A DNA stretch of 64,000 nt from Adhaeribacter radiodurans (GTDB taxonomy: Bacteria; Bacteroidota; Bacteroidia; Cytophagales; Hymenobacteraceae). Position numbers and translations under genes: made by a program. The notes under the pieces were generated by a model. The model saw only the letters and a program-made list of their open reading frames with translations, was not told where the DNA came from and ran no database searches. Location of the stretch: positions 124,001-188,000 of the forward strand of contig NZ_CP055153.1 of NCBI RefSeq assembly GCF_014075995.1, in the 5' to 3' direction. Positions 36,667-46,143 of the stretch are shown one piece after another (the first letter of the stretch is position 1; each line of letters starts with the position of its first letter).

Positions 36667-39600
36667 ATGAGTTTTAGGATTTTTCTAGCTTTTGTTTTTC
36701 TGTTTTTTACTATTTCCCGGCTGTCTGCTCAGCCAGACCAGTATAAGTTTATCCGGATCGATAACGATAAAGGCTTATCTAATAATCAGATTAACTGTAT
36801 TTTAGAAGATAACCAAGGGTTTATGTGGTTTGGTACTATGACCGGGCTGAACCGCTACGATGGGAATGCTTTTAAAACGTTTCGGCACGATGTCCGGCAT
36901 GCCACTTCCCTGCGGGATAATTATATAAATGCTATTTATGCCGGGCCGGAAGAAAAATTGTGGGTGGTAACCCGCGGCGGATTAACTATTTACGACCCCT
37001 TAACTGAATCTTTTTTCCCGAGTACCACGCGTTGGCTGCAAAAGTACGCTTTGCCCGATTCTGGTATTACCAAGGTAGTAAAAGATAAAATCGGGGATTA
37101 TTGGTTTGTTCATGCCACAAAGGGCTTATTTAAATATTCTCCCCAAACAAAAGTAACTCAAAACTTAACAGAGAGCTTGCATGCTGGTTCCGTGTCCGAT
37201 TTTGTTCAGGATAAAAGCAACGATTACTGGCTAATATACCGCGATGGAACGCTGGAAAAAAGAAGTGGAAAAAATTGGCAAGTGCTTTTTCGAAACCGAC
37301 ATTTAGGTCAGCAGCAAGTAGCTAACAGACAAGGTTTTCATCTATTTGCCGATAATAGCAATGATTTGTGGATCTACCAGGAAGATGTACCCGCTGGTAT
37401 ATTTTGTTTCAACTCTACAACTAAAGTATTTCAACATTACCACCGCGACTCCGAAAAATTTAAATTAAATAATGATTTAGTGCGGAGTGTGATTCAGAAC
37501 TCAGATGGTAAAATATGGGTTGGAACGGATCATGGCGGCGTAAATATTATTGATAAAAAAAATAACACAATAGCGTACCTCTTACAAAATTCCGACGATG
37601 AAAGTAGTATCAGCCAGAATAGTATTTATTCTCTGTACCGCAATAAGGCTAATATTATTTGGGTAGGTACTTACAAAAGTGGCCTTAGCTACTATCATCC
37701 TAATAATATTAAATTTCCGGTTTACCGTTACCAGGCCACTAACCCTAATAGCTTACCTTACAATGATATAAACCGATTAGTAGAAGATGCACGCGGTAAT
37801 ATTTATATGGGTACGAACGGCGGTGGTTTACTGTATTTCGACCGGAAAAATAACCGTTTTCAACAATTTCAGCACGATCCTAAAAATTCAAACAGTCTGA
37901 GTAATAATGTTATTGTAGGTTTATACCTGGATAAAAAGCAGAATTTATGGATTGGAACATACTACGGTGGGTTAGATAAATTTGATGGAAAAACTTTTAC
38001 CCATTACCAGCACAATCCAAAAGATCCAAACAGCATTTCAGACGACCGAGTGTGGGAAATTTTTGAAGATTCCCGGAATAACTTATGGGTTGGTACTTTA
38101 GGCGGAGGGCTGGAATTATTGGATCGAAAAAATGAAACGTTCCGGCATTATCGAATGGGGCAACCTAAATCGGTACATTCTGATTTTATTTCGTCGATAA
38201 TAGAAGATAAGGCCGGTAATTTATGGATTGGTACTGCTTACGGAGTAGATAAATTAGACCGTAAAACGGGAGAGTTTATTCACTACGTAAACAGTAATCA
38301 TAGCGCAACAGGTTTAAGTAATAATAATATTATTACGGTTATGGAAGATAGCCGGGGACTTATTTGGATGGGCACCAACGAAGGTTTAAATATTTTTGAC
38401 AAGAAAAAGAACGCTTTCCGTAGTTTCCGTAAAGAAGACGGCTTACCCGATAATTCTATCCAGGGAATTGTAGAAGATAATCAGCATACTGTTTGGCTAG
38501 CCACTCAAAATGGTATTTCAAATGTAACAGTAAAGCAAAACTCTGCGGCAACTAGCTTCACCCTTCATTTTAAAAATTACGATGTGTCAGATGGGTTACA
38601 AGAAAAAGCTTTTAATAATAATGCCTTTTTAAAAACCCGGTCCGGCGACTTATTATTTGGGGGCAGTAACGGTTTTAATATTTTTCATCCTGGTAAGCTG
38701 GAAGTAAACAAGCGAATTCCGCCGGTGGTGTTAACTGATTTTCAAATTTTTAATCAATTTGTGGAAGCAGGTGATTCGCTTAACGGACGGGTTTTATTAA
38801 CTAAAAATATTAATGAGGTAAAAGAAATTACGTTGCGTCATCACGAAAACATGTTTTCGATTGCTTTTGCAGCGCTAAATTTCTTGCAACCCGAAAAAAA
38901 TAAATACGCCTATAAACTGGAAGGGTTTAACGACCAATGGCTTAGTGTAGATAACCAGGTACGCAAAGCTACCTTTACCAATTTAGATCCGGGTACTTAT
39001 ATTTTCCGGGTAAAAGCCTCAAATAACGACGGATTATGGAATGCTACTGGAGCAGCCTTACGGATAACCATTTTACCACCTTTCTGGAAAACTAATTTAG
39101 CTTTTGCTTTTTATATTTTATTGTTTCTGGCTGCTTTATGGTTAGCTCGTAAGATAGTGCAGACGCAGGAACGCCTGAAGTATAAATTAGTCCAGGAACG
39201 AGAAGAAGCCCAGCGCCGGCAAGAATTAGACACTCTGAAAATTCGCTTCTTTACTAACATTAGTCACGAGTTTCGAACTCCGTTAACTCTGATTCTTTCG
39301 CCATTGGAGAAAATGCTAAAAGAAGCTACGGCCGATGGTAACAAGATAACGCAATTAAAATTAATTTACCGCAATGCCCGCCGCTTACTAAATCTGGTAA
39401 ATCAACTACTCGACTTCCGAAAAATGGAGGTGCAGGAAATTGTTTTACATCCTTCGCAAATAGATGTTATTCCTTTTATCCGCGAAATTGCTTTTTCTTT
39501 TTCCGATATCTCCGAAAATAAGAACATTCAGTTTACTTTTCAAACCGGCATGGAACACCTGGTAACTAATATTGACCAGGATAAAATGGAGAAGATCTTG

Positions 39601-40800
39601 TTTAATTTGCTGTCCAATGCCTTTAAATTTACCCCGGAGGGAGGCAAAGTTTCAGTAGAGGTAAGCGTTGCCGATTTTAATAATGATCCGGATAGAAAGA
39701 ACCTGGTTATTCAGGTAAAAGATACCGGTATTGGTATTCCGCCGGAAGATCAGGAAAATGTGTTTAAGCGGTTCTTCCAGAGTGATATACCCGGCTCGAT
39801 GGTAAACCAGGGTAGCGGCATTGGCTTAGCTATTACCAAAGAATTTGTAAAATTACACCAAGGCGAAATTACCATACAAAGTGCTCCCGGGGCAGGTACT
39901 TGTTTTACCATTATGCTGCCTGTTGTACAAGAGGTATTTACCCCCGTGAATGGTAATGTAGTAACCAGCGAAATACAGACTTTAACTACTGGTATTTCTG
40001 AGGTGAAGGTGAATGGGACTAAAAACTTCGGCAAAAAGCCAGTTATTTTATTAGTAGAAGATAACGAAGATTTTCGGTTTTACCTGAAAGATAACCTGAG
40101 TGTTTTTTACCAGGTAGTAGAAGCCGCTAACGGGAAACAAGGCTGGCAGCAAGCCGTTACTTTGGCTCCTGACCTGATAGTAAGCGATATTCTTATGCCC
40201 GAGATGGACGGCATTACCTTCAGTCGTAAATTGAAAAAAGATCCGCGTACGGCAGGTATTCCGGTTATTTTATTAACGGCTAACGCTACCGAAGAGCAAC
40301 GGCTGCTAGGCTATGAAACTGGTGCCAGCGATTATATAACTAAACCTTTTAATTTCGAAATACTACTTTCCCGTATAAAATATTTAATTGCCCAACAAGT
40401 GGCGTTCCGTACAGCTTTGCAGCATAAAATGGAGGTAAAGCCACAAGATATTGTTATTACGCCACTCGACGAAAAATTAATTCAGAAAGCCATTGCTTTT
40501 ACCGAACAAAATATAGCCAACCCTGATTTTTCGGTAGAAGAGCTGAGCCGGGAATTAGGGATGAGCCGGGTTTATTTATACAAGAAGTTGCTGGCTATAA
40601 CGGGGAAAGCGCCGCTGGAATTTATCCGGACGGTACGCTTAAAACGGGCAGCCCAATTATTAACCGAAAGCCAGCTTACAGTAGCCGAGGTAGCCTATGA
40701 AGTAGGTTTTAATAACCCGAAATACTTTACTAAATACTTCAAGCAAGAGTTTAATGAACTGCCTTCGGCGTATGCAACCGGCAAACGTGTGAAAGTATAA
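36667..40800 (+). CDS. Hybrid two-component sensor/regulator (HTCS) with AraC-type output
   Basis: The 1377-residue protein combines a whole phosphorelay in one chain. A signal sequence leads into about 14 Reg_prop repeats forming a periplasmic double propeller (about 25-700; repeated patterns such as NLWIGTYYGGLDKFD), then a Y_Y_Y domain (about 730-795), a membrane helix (about 808-828), a HisKA domain with FFTNISHEFRTPLTLI (about 860), a HATPase domain with KDTGIGIPPEDQ and GSGIGLAI (about 960-1085), a receiver domain with LLVEDNEDFRFY and SDILMPEMDG (about 1125-1240), and a C-terminal AraC helix-turn-helix. HTCS proteins bind a specific oligosaccharide in the periplasm and activate their PUL. 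Being last in this locus, it is the probable activator of susC onward. Confidence 0.95.
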   Translation: MSFRIFLAFVFLFFTISRLSAQPDQYKFIRIDNDKGLSNNQINCILEDNQGFMWFGTMTGLNRYDGNAFKTFRHDVRHATSLRDNYINAIYAGPEEKLWVVTRGGLTIYDPLTESFFPSTTRWLQKYALPDSGITKVVKDKIGDYWFVHATKGLFKYSPQTKVTQNLTESLHAGSVSDFVQDKSNDYWLIYRDGTLEKRSGKNWQVLFRNRHLGQQQVANRQGFHLFADNSNDLWIYQEDVPAGIFCFNSTTKVFQHYHRDSEKFKLNNDLVRSVIQNSDGKIWVGTDHGGVNIIDKKNNTIAYLLQNSDDESSISQNSIYSLYRNKANIIWVGTYKSGLSYYHPNNIKFPVYRYQATNPNSLPYNDINRLVEDARGNIYMGTNGGGLLYFDRKNNRFQQFQHDPKNSNSLSNNVIVGLYLDKKQNLWIGTYYGGLDKFDGKTFTHYQHNPKDPNSISDDRVWEIFEDSRNNLWVGTLGGGLELLDRKNETFRHYRMGQPKSVHSDFISSIIEDKAGNLWIGTAYGVDKLDRKTGEFIHYVNSNHSATGLSNNNIITVMEDSRGLIWMGTNEGLNIFDKKKNAFRSFRKEDGLPDNSIQGIVEDNQHTVWLATQNGISNVTVKQNSAATSFTLHFKNYDVSDGLQEKAFNNNAFLKTRSGDLLFGGSNGFNIFHPGKLEVNKRIPPVVLTDFQIFNQFVEAGDSLNGRVLLTKNINEVKEITLRHHENMFSIAFAALNFLQPEKNKYAYKLEGFNDQWLSVDNQVRKATFTNLDPGTYIFRVKASNNDGLWNATGAALRITILPPFWKTNLAFAFYILLFLAALWLARKIVQTQERLKYKLVQEREEAQRRQELDTLKIRFFTNISHEFRTPLTLILSPLEKMLKEATADGNKITQLKLIYRNARRLLNLVNQLLDFRKMEVQEIVLHPSQIDVIPFIREIAFSFSDISENKNIQFTFQTGMEHLVTNIDQDKMEKILFNLLSNAFKFTPEGGKVSVEVSVADFNNDPDRKNLVIQVKDTGIGIPPEDQENVFKRFFQSDIPGSMVNQGSGIGLAITKEFVKLHQGEITIQSAPGAGTCFTIMLPVVQEVFTPVNGNVVTSEIQTLTTGISEVKVNGTKNFGKKPVILLVEDNEDFRFYLKDNLSVFYQVVEAANGKQGWQQAVTLAPDLIVSDILMPEMDGITFSRKLKKDPRTAGIPVILLTANATEEQRLLGYETGASDYITKPFNFEILLSRIKYLIAQQVAFRTALQHKMEVKPQDIVITPLDEKLIQKAIAFTEQNIANPDFSVEELSRELGMSRVYLYKKLLAITGKAPLEFIRTVRLKRAAQLLTESQLTVAEVAYEVGFNNPKYFTKYFKQEFNELPSAYATGKRVKV

Positions 40801-40806
40801 GAGTAT

Positions 40807-40905
40807 CAATTACCATTTACCATTTACCAACATGTAATTCTTGCGAAATTACTTTGATGAATGGTAAATAATAACAGGTATTTGGTAAATGGTAAATGGT
40901 AATTG
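40807..40905. repeat. Perfect 24-bp inverted repeat built of TGGTAAA/TGGTAAT units
   Basis: The arms at 40807-40830 and 40882-40905 are exact reverse complements, with a 51-base spacer. The right arm continues past 40905 with further TTGGTAA units to about 40930. It lies just after the HTCS stop codon in a 474-base gap that shows no gene. It may work as a terminator-like hairpin or be a copy of an interspersed element. Confidence 0.75.
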
Positions 40906-41274
40906 GTAATTGGTAATTGAAAATTGGTATTGCGGATGCTGGTTGTAAGGTGTATATTTGAATAAAGCAAATATTCTGCTTATCAAAGTACTTGAGAAGT
41001 TATTTCAGTGGAATAGCTTTCGCTCTTCTTACTTAATGTGGTAGTTTATCTGTAGTTAACGTTACTATTTAAGTAATTCTAAATGTTTGCGTTGCTCAGT
41101 TGCTGTTAGTTTAAGGCAATTTATTAAGAACATCTGTTAGACCTTAACTACCACTTACCTCATAACTTTTTAATTGTTTGTTGTAGAGGGCTTTCTGCTA
41201 CTTTTTAAGGGTAGATTTCTTTTATATATTATATTTATGTTTTTTTATATTAAAATTAATTGCTTTAAAACTTT

Positions 41275-44200
41275 ATGACGACTTTTTACAAGCCTTTATT
41301 CCTGGTAGTATTCTGTTTATGGGGTACTATTTCCCTCCAGGCTCAAAACAAAAGCTCCATTTATTTAGGCAAAGTTCCGAATGTTGTAGCCGCTTATAAA
41401 GCAAACCTAACGAAAACAAACGCTGCAACAAGTACAAGCAATACAAATAAAATTAGTTATATTATTCCAGGACAAGCGCCTTTGGTGCTTACTGTTAAGA
41501 ATAATAAAAAAGAAGGTGCCCACGAAGTATTTTCCGGCCCGGTAAATAATGGCAAAAACAATTACTTCTTCCTGAAAGCCGAAGGCGCTAAGTTATCGGG
41601 TTATGTTATCTTAAAAGATCAGAAAAAAGCCTATGAATACGCTTCCGTATCAAACCAGGTATATCTGAAAGAAGTAAACATTGATAAAGTTCTTTGTTTG
41701 GAGTATGAACCCGCCAAGAGTAAAGCCGCTCCAGCCATAAGTTCTACTACCAATCTAGTAGGTGCCGTTCCTGATCTGCAAAGTTTACCGGGCGCTAAGG
41801 CCGTAATATATCTCGATTTTGATGGTGAAAAAGTAAAAAGCCTTTACTGGAATGCAGGTAACGTAATTGATGCCAAACCCGCTGATTTATCTGAATCCGA
41901 AATTGTAGATGTTTGGAAATTAATAAGCGAAGATTTTCGGCCTTTTGCCGTAAATATTACTACCAGCTTAACTGCTTACCGAAATGCTCCTGCCAACCGC
42001 CGGATGCGGGTAATTTTTACGCCTACCGATGATGCTGGTCCCGGTTACGGAGGAATAGCTTACGTAGGTTCATATACCTGGGGCAATGATACGCCTTGCT
42101 GGGTATTTAATAGCGGAATAAAAGGTGCCGGCGAAGCTGGTTCGCATGAAGCGGGACACACCTTAGGGTTGAGCCACGATGGCCGCACTTCGCCGTTAGA
42201 AGAATATTATGCCGGCCAGGGATCATGGGCTCCTATTATGGGGGTAGGTTATTACGTAGAGCAGGTGCAATGGAGTAGAGGCGAGTACTCAAAAGCTAGT
42301 AACACAGAAAATGATCTTACTATAATTACTTCTAAAGATAACGGCATCGGTTTCCGTCCCGATGATTATAGTAATAATAGTACCAACGCCCGCCCGTTAG
42401 TAGCCAATAGCTCCGGAGTTATACTAGCTGCCAATAACAAAGGTATTATTACTACCCAAGCAGATATAGATGTTTTTTCTTTTACAGTTGGCAGCGGTGC
42501 CATTACGCTTAATGTTAATCCTTCTCCGGATTATCCTAATTTAGATATTTTATCAACTTTAAAAAATAGCGCGGGTACTACGGTTGCTTCTGCCGAATCT
42601 GATAACATGTCCGCCTCTTTAACGCCTACTTTAACACCGGGTACGTATTACCTCTACGTAACAGGCGTTAGAGGTAAATTAGGGGCTAATTCCGATTACG
42701 GCTCTATGGGAGAATACAGTATTTCGGGTAACTTGCTATCCAGCTATTGTACGCCGCTAGTTACCAAAGGCTGCCGCGATGGCGATTACATTGATAGTTT
42801 TAAATTTAACACCTTAACTAACAGTAGCTCGGGTTGTAACGGGCAATCCAATGGCTATATTATTTACCCTGCCACAGGTTCCCTCACCACCACCGTAAAT
42901 CCTGGCCAAAGCTATACGCTCAGTTTAAAATCAGGGGCAGACTATCCGGAAGGTTTTGGAGTTTGGATTGATTATAACAACAATAATAACTTTAGCGATG
43001 CCGGAGAGTTCGTGTATCAATCTCCTACGGCAGTTGTAGGGGAAACATATACCGGTAAAATCACTATTCCAACCAAAATAACTCCGGGTCCGCGAAGAAT
43101 GCGCGTGCGGGCACAATACAATACCGTAATTGAGGCGGAGCAGTTCTGCGATGCTTTCGAATTTGGTGAAACTGAAGATTATACCATTACCATTGGTCAG
43201 CCGGTAGCCCAATCGGGTTGGGATGTAGCTTATGGTGGTTCTGAAACCGAAAGTTTTTCGGAAGTAATTAAAACTACGGATGGTGGCTACTTATTAGGTG
43301 GATATTCTGCTTCGGGGCAAACTGGTGATAAAACGCAGGATAGCCGTGGTGCTAACGATTACTGGATAGTGAAAACCGATGCTAATGGTAAAAAAGTTTG
43401 GGATAAGCGCTTTGGCGGCAATGGTCACGATTATTTAAATCGGTTGATTCAAACACATGATGGCGGATTTTTACTGGCGGGTAGTTCTTTGTCGGGCATA
43501 GGCGGCGACAAGAGCCAGGCCAGCCGGGGCGATCGCGATTACTGGATTGTGAAAATTGCGAGCGATGGGGTAAAACAATGGGATAAACGTTTCGGTGGCA
43601 GCGGCTACGATGAGCTACGCAAGGTAGCTCAATTACCATCTGGAGATTATATGTTAGCTGGTACCAGCGATTCGCCGGCCGGCGGCGATAAGAGCCAGGG
43701 TAGCCAGGGCGGACGCGATTATTGGTTAGTAAAGCTGAACAATGATGGTACTAAAATTTGGGACAAACGCTACGGCGGTAATTTAGCCGATAATCTGGAG
43801 AACTTCCTTCTCACTAATGATGGTGGCTTCTTACTAGGAGGAGCATCCACTTCGGGGCAAACCGGTAATAAGAGCCAATCAAGCCAAGGTGGTGAGGACT
43901 TCTGGCTGGTGCGCACCGATGCTAATGGTAATCAGCTTTGGGATCAGCGGTTCGGTGGTAGCCGCGACGATCATCTTTTCTCGATGGGGCGTTTATCTAC
44001 CGGGGAGTTTTTTGTAGCTGGTTGCAGTTCTTCGGGTAAGGAAGGCGATAAAAGCCAGGCTAGTCAGGGCGCAAAAGATTTCTGGATGCTTAAAATAAGC
44101 AGCAGCGGTGCTAAAATTTGGGATAAGCGCTTTGGCGGGAGCAACGACGATGAATTACGCTCTATTATTCGTACCGCGGATGGCGGGTTCTTATTAGCCG

Positions 44201-44814
44201 GTAAATCTGCTTCGGGCGTGAGTGGCGATAAAAGCCAGGATAGTCAAGGAGGTGCCGATTACTGGATAGTGAAATTAGCAAGTAATGGTAGTAAGCAATG
44301 GGATCGTCGACTTGGTGGGCGCGGAGCTGAAGAACTACGCAATGTACTTATTGCCGCAGATGGTAGCTATGTATTAGGCGGACGTTCAGAATCGGGCTTA
44401 ACAGGCGACCGGACCCAAAATAACCTCGGTGGTAGCGATTATTGGCTGATTAAAATAGAAGATACTTCTGTTGCGGGTTCCTTAGCGGTAGCAAACAACC
44501 AGGTTACTGCTGCTACCCGGTTGGCTACTCCACTAGAAGCTAATAATCAATTAATTAATTTAACAGCTTACCCTAACCCATTTGCGGATAAAATGACTTT
44601 GAGCTTTACTTTAGCAAAAACTCAAACAGTGCACGTGCAAATTTATAACGGTCAGGGACAAGTAGTAAAAACCCTCTACCGCGGCGAACTACAAGCAGCA
44701 AAGCACAATAGGTTCACTTGGCAGCCTTCCCAACCTTTAAAAGCCGGTATTTATTTTGTGCGGGTAGCTACGTCTACAAAAAGTTTCCAGCAAAAAGTAT
44801 TGCTACAGCAATAA
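41275..44814 (+). CDS. Large secreted metzincin-type metalloprotease with GEVED domain, seven tandem repeats and T9SS tail
   Basis: The 1179-residue product has a signal peptide ending near TISLQAQ. A protease domain (about 170-370) carries SHEAGHTLGLSHDG near residue 295, a complete HExxHxxGxxHD zinc motif. A pre-peptidase-like sandwich (about 385-485) and a GEVED domain (about 545-645, FGVWIDYNNNNNFSDAGEF) follow. Then come seven repeats of about 60 residues (about 655-1065), each with a WDKRFGG-like start and DGG(F/Y)LLGG and DYW(I/L)VK elements, probably a propeller. The C-terminus (TAYPNPFADKMTLSF ... GIYFVRV) is a T9SS sorting domain. It should be surface-attached or released. It lies after the PUL but has its own long upstream gap. 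Target proteins are unknown. Confidence 0.88.
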   Translation: MTTFYKPLFLVVFCLWGTISLQAQNKSSIYLGKVPNVVAAYKANLTKTNAATSTSNTNKISYIIPGQAPLVLTVKNNKKEGAHEVFSGPVNNGKNNYFFLKAEGAKLSGYVILKDQKKAYEYASVSNQVYLKEVNIDKVLCLEYEPAKSKAAPAISSTTNLVGAVPDLQSLPGAKAVIYLDFDGEKVKSLYWNAGNVIDAKPADLSESEIVDVWKLISEDFRPFAVNITTSLTAYRNAPANRRMRVIFTPTDDAGPGYGGIAYVGSYTWGNDTPCWVFNSGIKGAGEAGSHEAGHTLGLSHDGRTSPLEEYYAGQGSWAPIMGVGYYVEQVQWSRGEYSKASNTENDLTIITSKDNGIGFRPDDYSNNSTNARPLVANSSGVILAANNKGIITTQADIDVFSFTVGSGAITLNVNPSPDYPNLDILSTLKNSAGTTVASAESDNMSASLTPTLTPGTYYLYVTGVRGKLGANSDYGSMGEYSISGNLLSSYCTPLVTKGCRDGDYIDSFKFNTLTNSSSGCNGQSNGYIIYPATGSLTTTVNPGQSYTLSLKSGADYPEGFGVWIDYNNNNNFSDAGEFVYQSPTAVVGETYTGKITIPTKITPGPRRMRVRAQYNTVIEAEQFCDAFEFGETEDYTITIGQPVAQSGWDVAYGGSETESFSEVIKTTDGGYLLGGYSASGQTGDKTQDSRGANDYWIVKTDANGKKVWDKRFGGNGHDYLNRLIQTHDGGFLLAGSSLSGIGGDKSQASRGDRDYWIVKIASDGVKQWDKRFGGSGYDELRKVAQLPSGDYMLAGTSDSPAGGDKSQGSQGGRDYWLVKLNNDGTKIWDKRYGGNLADNLENFLLTNDGGFLLGGASTSGQTGNKSQSSQGGEDFWLVRTDANGNQLWDQRFGGSRDDHLFSMGRLSTGEFFVAGCSSSGKEGDKSQASQGAKDFWMLKISSSGAKIWDKRFGGSNDDELRSIIRTADGGFLLAGKSASGVSGDKSQDSQGGADYWIVKLASNGSKQWDRRLGGRGAEELRNVLIAADGSYVLGGRSESGLTGDRTQNNLGGSDYWLIKIEDTSVAGSLAVANNQVTAATRLATPLEANNQLINLTAYPNPFADKMTLSFTLAKTQTVHVQIYNGQGQVVKTLYRGELQAAKHNRFTWQPSQPLKAGIYFVRVATSTKSFQQKVLLQQ

Positions 44815-44839
44815 TATTTAAATAAAAATTCCCACCATT

Positions 44840-44897
44840 GCATAACCTTGCCGGTGAATATTTAAGTTTATTTAAATATTCACCGGCAAGGTTATGC
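44840..44897 (+). terminator. 26-bp perfect inverted repeat after the metalloprotease gene
   Basis: The arms 44840-44865 and 44872-44897 are exact complements (starting GCATAACCTTGCCGGTGAAT), with the loop GTTTAT. It begins 26 bases past the stop codon. There is no T tail, but such a stem should stop or stabilise the transcript end. Confidence 0.65.
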
Positions 44898-45494
44898 CTA
44901 ATGCTTTAAGTTATACTAAATTGTATCAAAAAGTTATCTTGGATTTTGCTTGCTAGTAAGCGTTTTTTTGAAGCCTTTTTCAAGTCTCCAAAGAACAACA
45001 TCAAAGTCTGCTTTAGCAACTACTTCTTACTATTGGTTATAAATTTTTATTTATATTGGTAGAATAGAAAATTGCAGGAAAATAGTACATCTCTTACGCT
45101 AGTTTCTCAGCTACATACCTGCTGTTCCTGTAACATTATTAAAGCTTTAGCTTTTTAGTAATAGAGCCAGCATAAGGCATAATAAAAGTAAATGCTCTTA
45201 CTAACTTTAACCTCTCTTTAATTTTAAATACAATGAATTTTATAGTTATTGCATTATGATGTTGATTATTTAGATTTTATAAAGAAAATGAACGTATTTT
45301 AGTGTCAAAATAGAACTATATATTTAAAAACATAGTAAATACACTAAATCTACAATTAATGGATATTGGTTTAAATTAATTTTATATAGTATATACTGTA
45401 TTTAAGTTAAAAAATTTCATTTAATAGTAATGAATTGACTTTTTAAATTTTATCCAATACCTTACTAAAATATCTACGCTCTAAATCTATACTT
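44898..45494. other. AT-rich intergenic region
   Basis: This gap of almost 600 bases before the next small gene is very AT-rich, with stretches of TATA-like sequence near 45380-45400. I see no open frame, RNA gene or repeat in it. Confidence 0.5.
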
Positions 45495-45941
45495 ATGGTT
45501 GTTTTATTAGATACTATTCGTGGTAGTACCGCTGCTATATCTCAGGAATTATTGTACAGTTCCGATTCTATTAAAATTTGGTATGAGCCTGATGAACAGT
45601 GGCTTTATACAGAATGGACAGGCTCTTTGAACTTGCATACTGTTCAGCAGAACGGCCAGAAAGTTTTGCAGTTTCTCAAAGAAAAGCAATGCACTAAAAT
45701 TTTAAATAACAATCAGCAGGTGCAAGGTCCTTGGTTAGATGCTTGTTCGTATGCAGCCGAAGAATCATTGCCGCAATTAATTGAAGCTGGTTTGCAGTAT
45801 TTGGCCTGGGTGCAATCACCTAATCCTTACAGCCAGTACTCTATGGAGCAAACCCTAGAAGCTACGAGTTTATCTATTAAAAACCGAATTAATGTTTTTT
45901 ACTCCCTGCCTGTTGCAAAAGAATGGCTCAGAAATGTTTAA
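45495..45941 (+). CDS. STAS/SpoIIAA-like domain protein
   Basis: The 148-residue protein starts MVVLLDTIRGSTAA and has no signal peptide or membrane helix. The pattern of a beta strand with IWYEPDEQWLYTEWTG, a helix with VLQFLKEKQCTKIL, the turn NNQQVQGPWLDAC and the end VFYSLPVAKEWLRNV matches the small single-domain STAS/SEC14-type (SpoIIAA-like) proteins that are numerous in Cytophagales. No phosphorylatable Ser of anti-sigma antagonists can be pointed out with confidence, so the role is unknown. It is a single-gene unit, flanked by an AT-rich gap and an 80-base palindrome. Confidence 0.55.
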   Translation: MVVLLDTIRGSTAAISQELLYSSDSIKIWYEPDEQWLYTEWTGSLNLHTVQQNGQKVLQFLKEKQCTKILNNNQQVQGPWLDACSYAAEESLPQLIEAGLQYLAWVQSPNPYSQYSMEQTLEATSLSIKNRINVFYSLPVAKEWLRNV

Positions 45942-45969
45942 AATTTAATGTATGTGAATAGCGGATTGT

Positions 45970-46049
45970 TACAATTAAATTTTACTAATACTAAAAAAGG
46001 CCTGTAATCAATTACAGGCCTTTTTTAGTATTAGTAAAATTTAATTGTA
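45970..46049. terminator. Very long (39-bp arms) palindromic bidirectional terminator
   Basis: The arms 45970-46008 and 46011-46049 are perfect complements with only CA between them. The core AAAAAAGGCCTGTAAT/ATTACAGGCCTTTTTT has an A run before and a T run after, so it terminates in both directions. It lies between the convergent STAS-like and SMUG2-like genes. Confidence 0.85.
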
Positions 46050-46143
46050 TTTAGGTTATCCAGTCATAAACTATTGTAGTTGGCCCTTATTTACCTTATA
46101 CTTATAGTACAAAATTTACTTTAAACAATTAAGCAATTTTGAT

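Noticed and set aside
43200-44470. Repeats of about 180 bases that might be read as a tandem DNA repeat or CRISPR-like array
   Set aside because: The repeats are in-frame protein repeats of the metalloprotease, with no short direct repeats or spacers.
45388-45397. Palindrome AGTATATACT, resembling the MarR operator core
   Set aside because: It differs from TTGTATATACAA in the outer bases and lies in very AT-rich DNA, where such short palindromes arise by chance.
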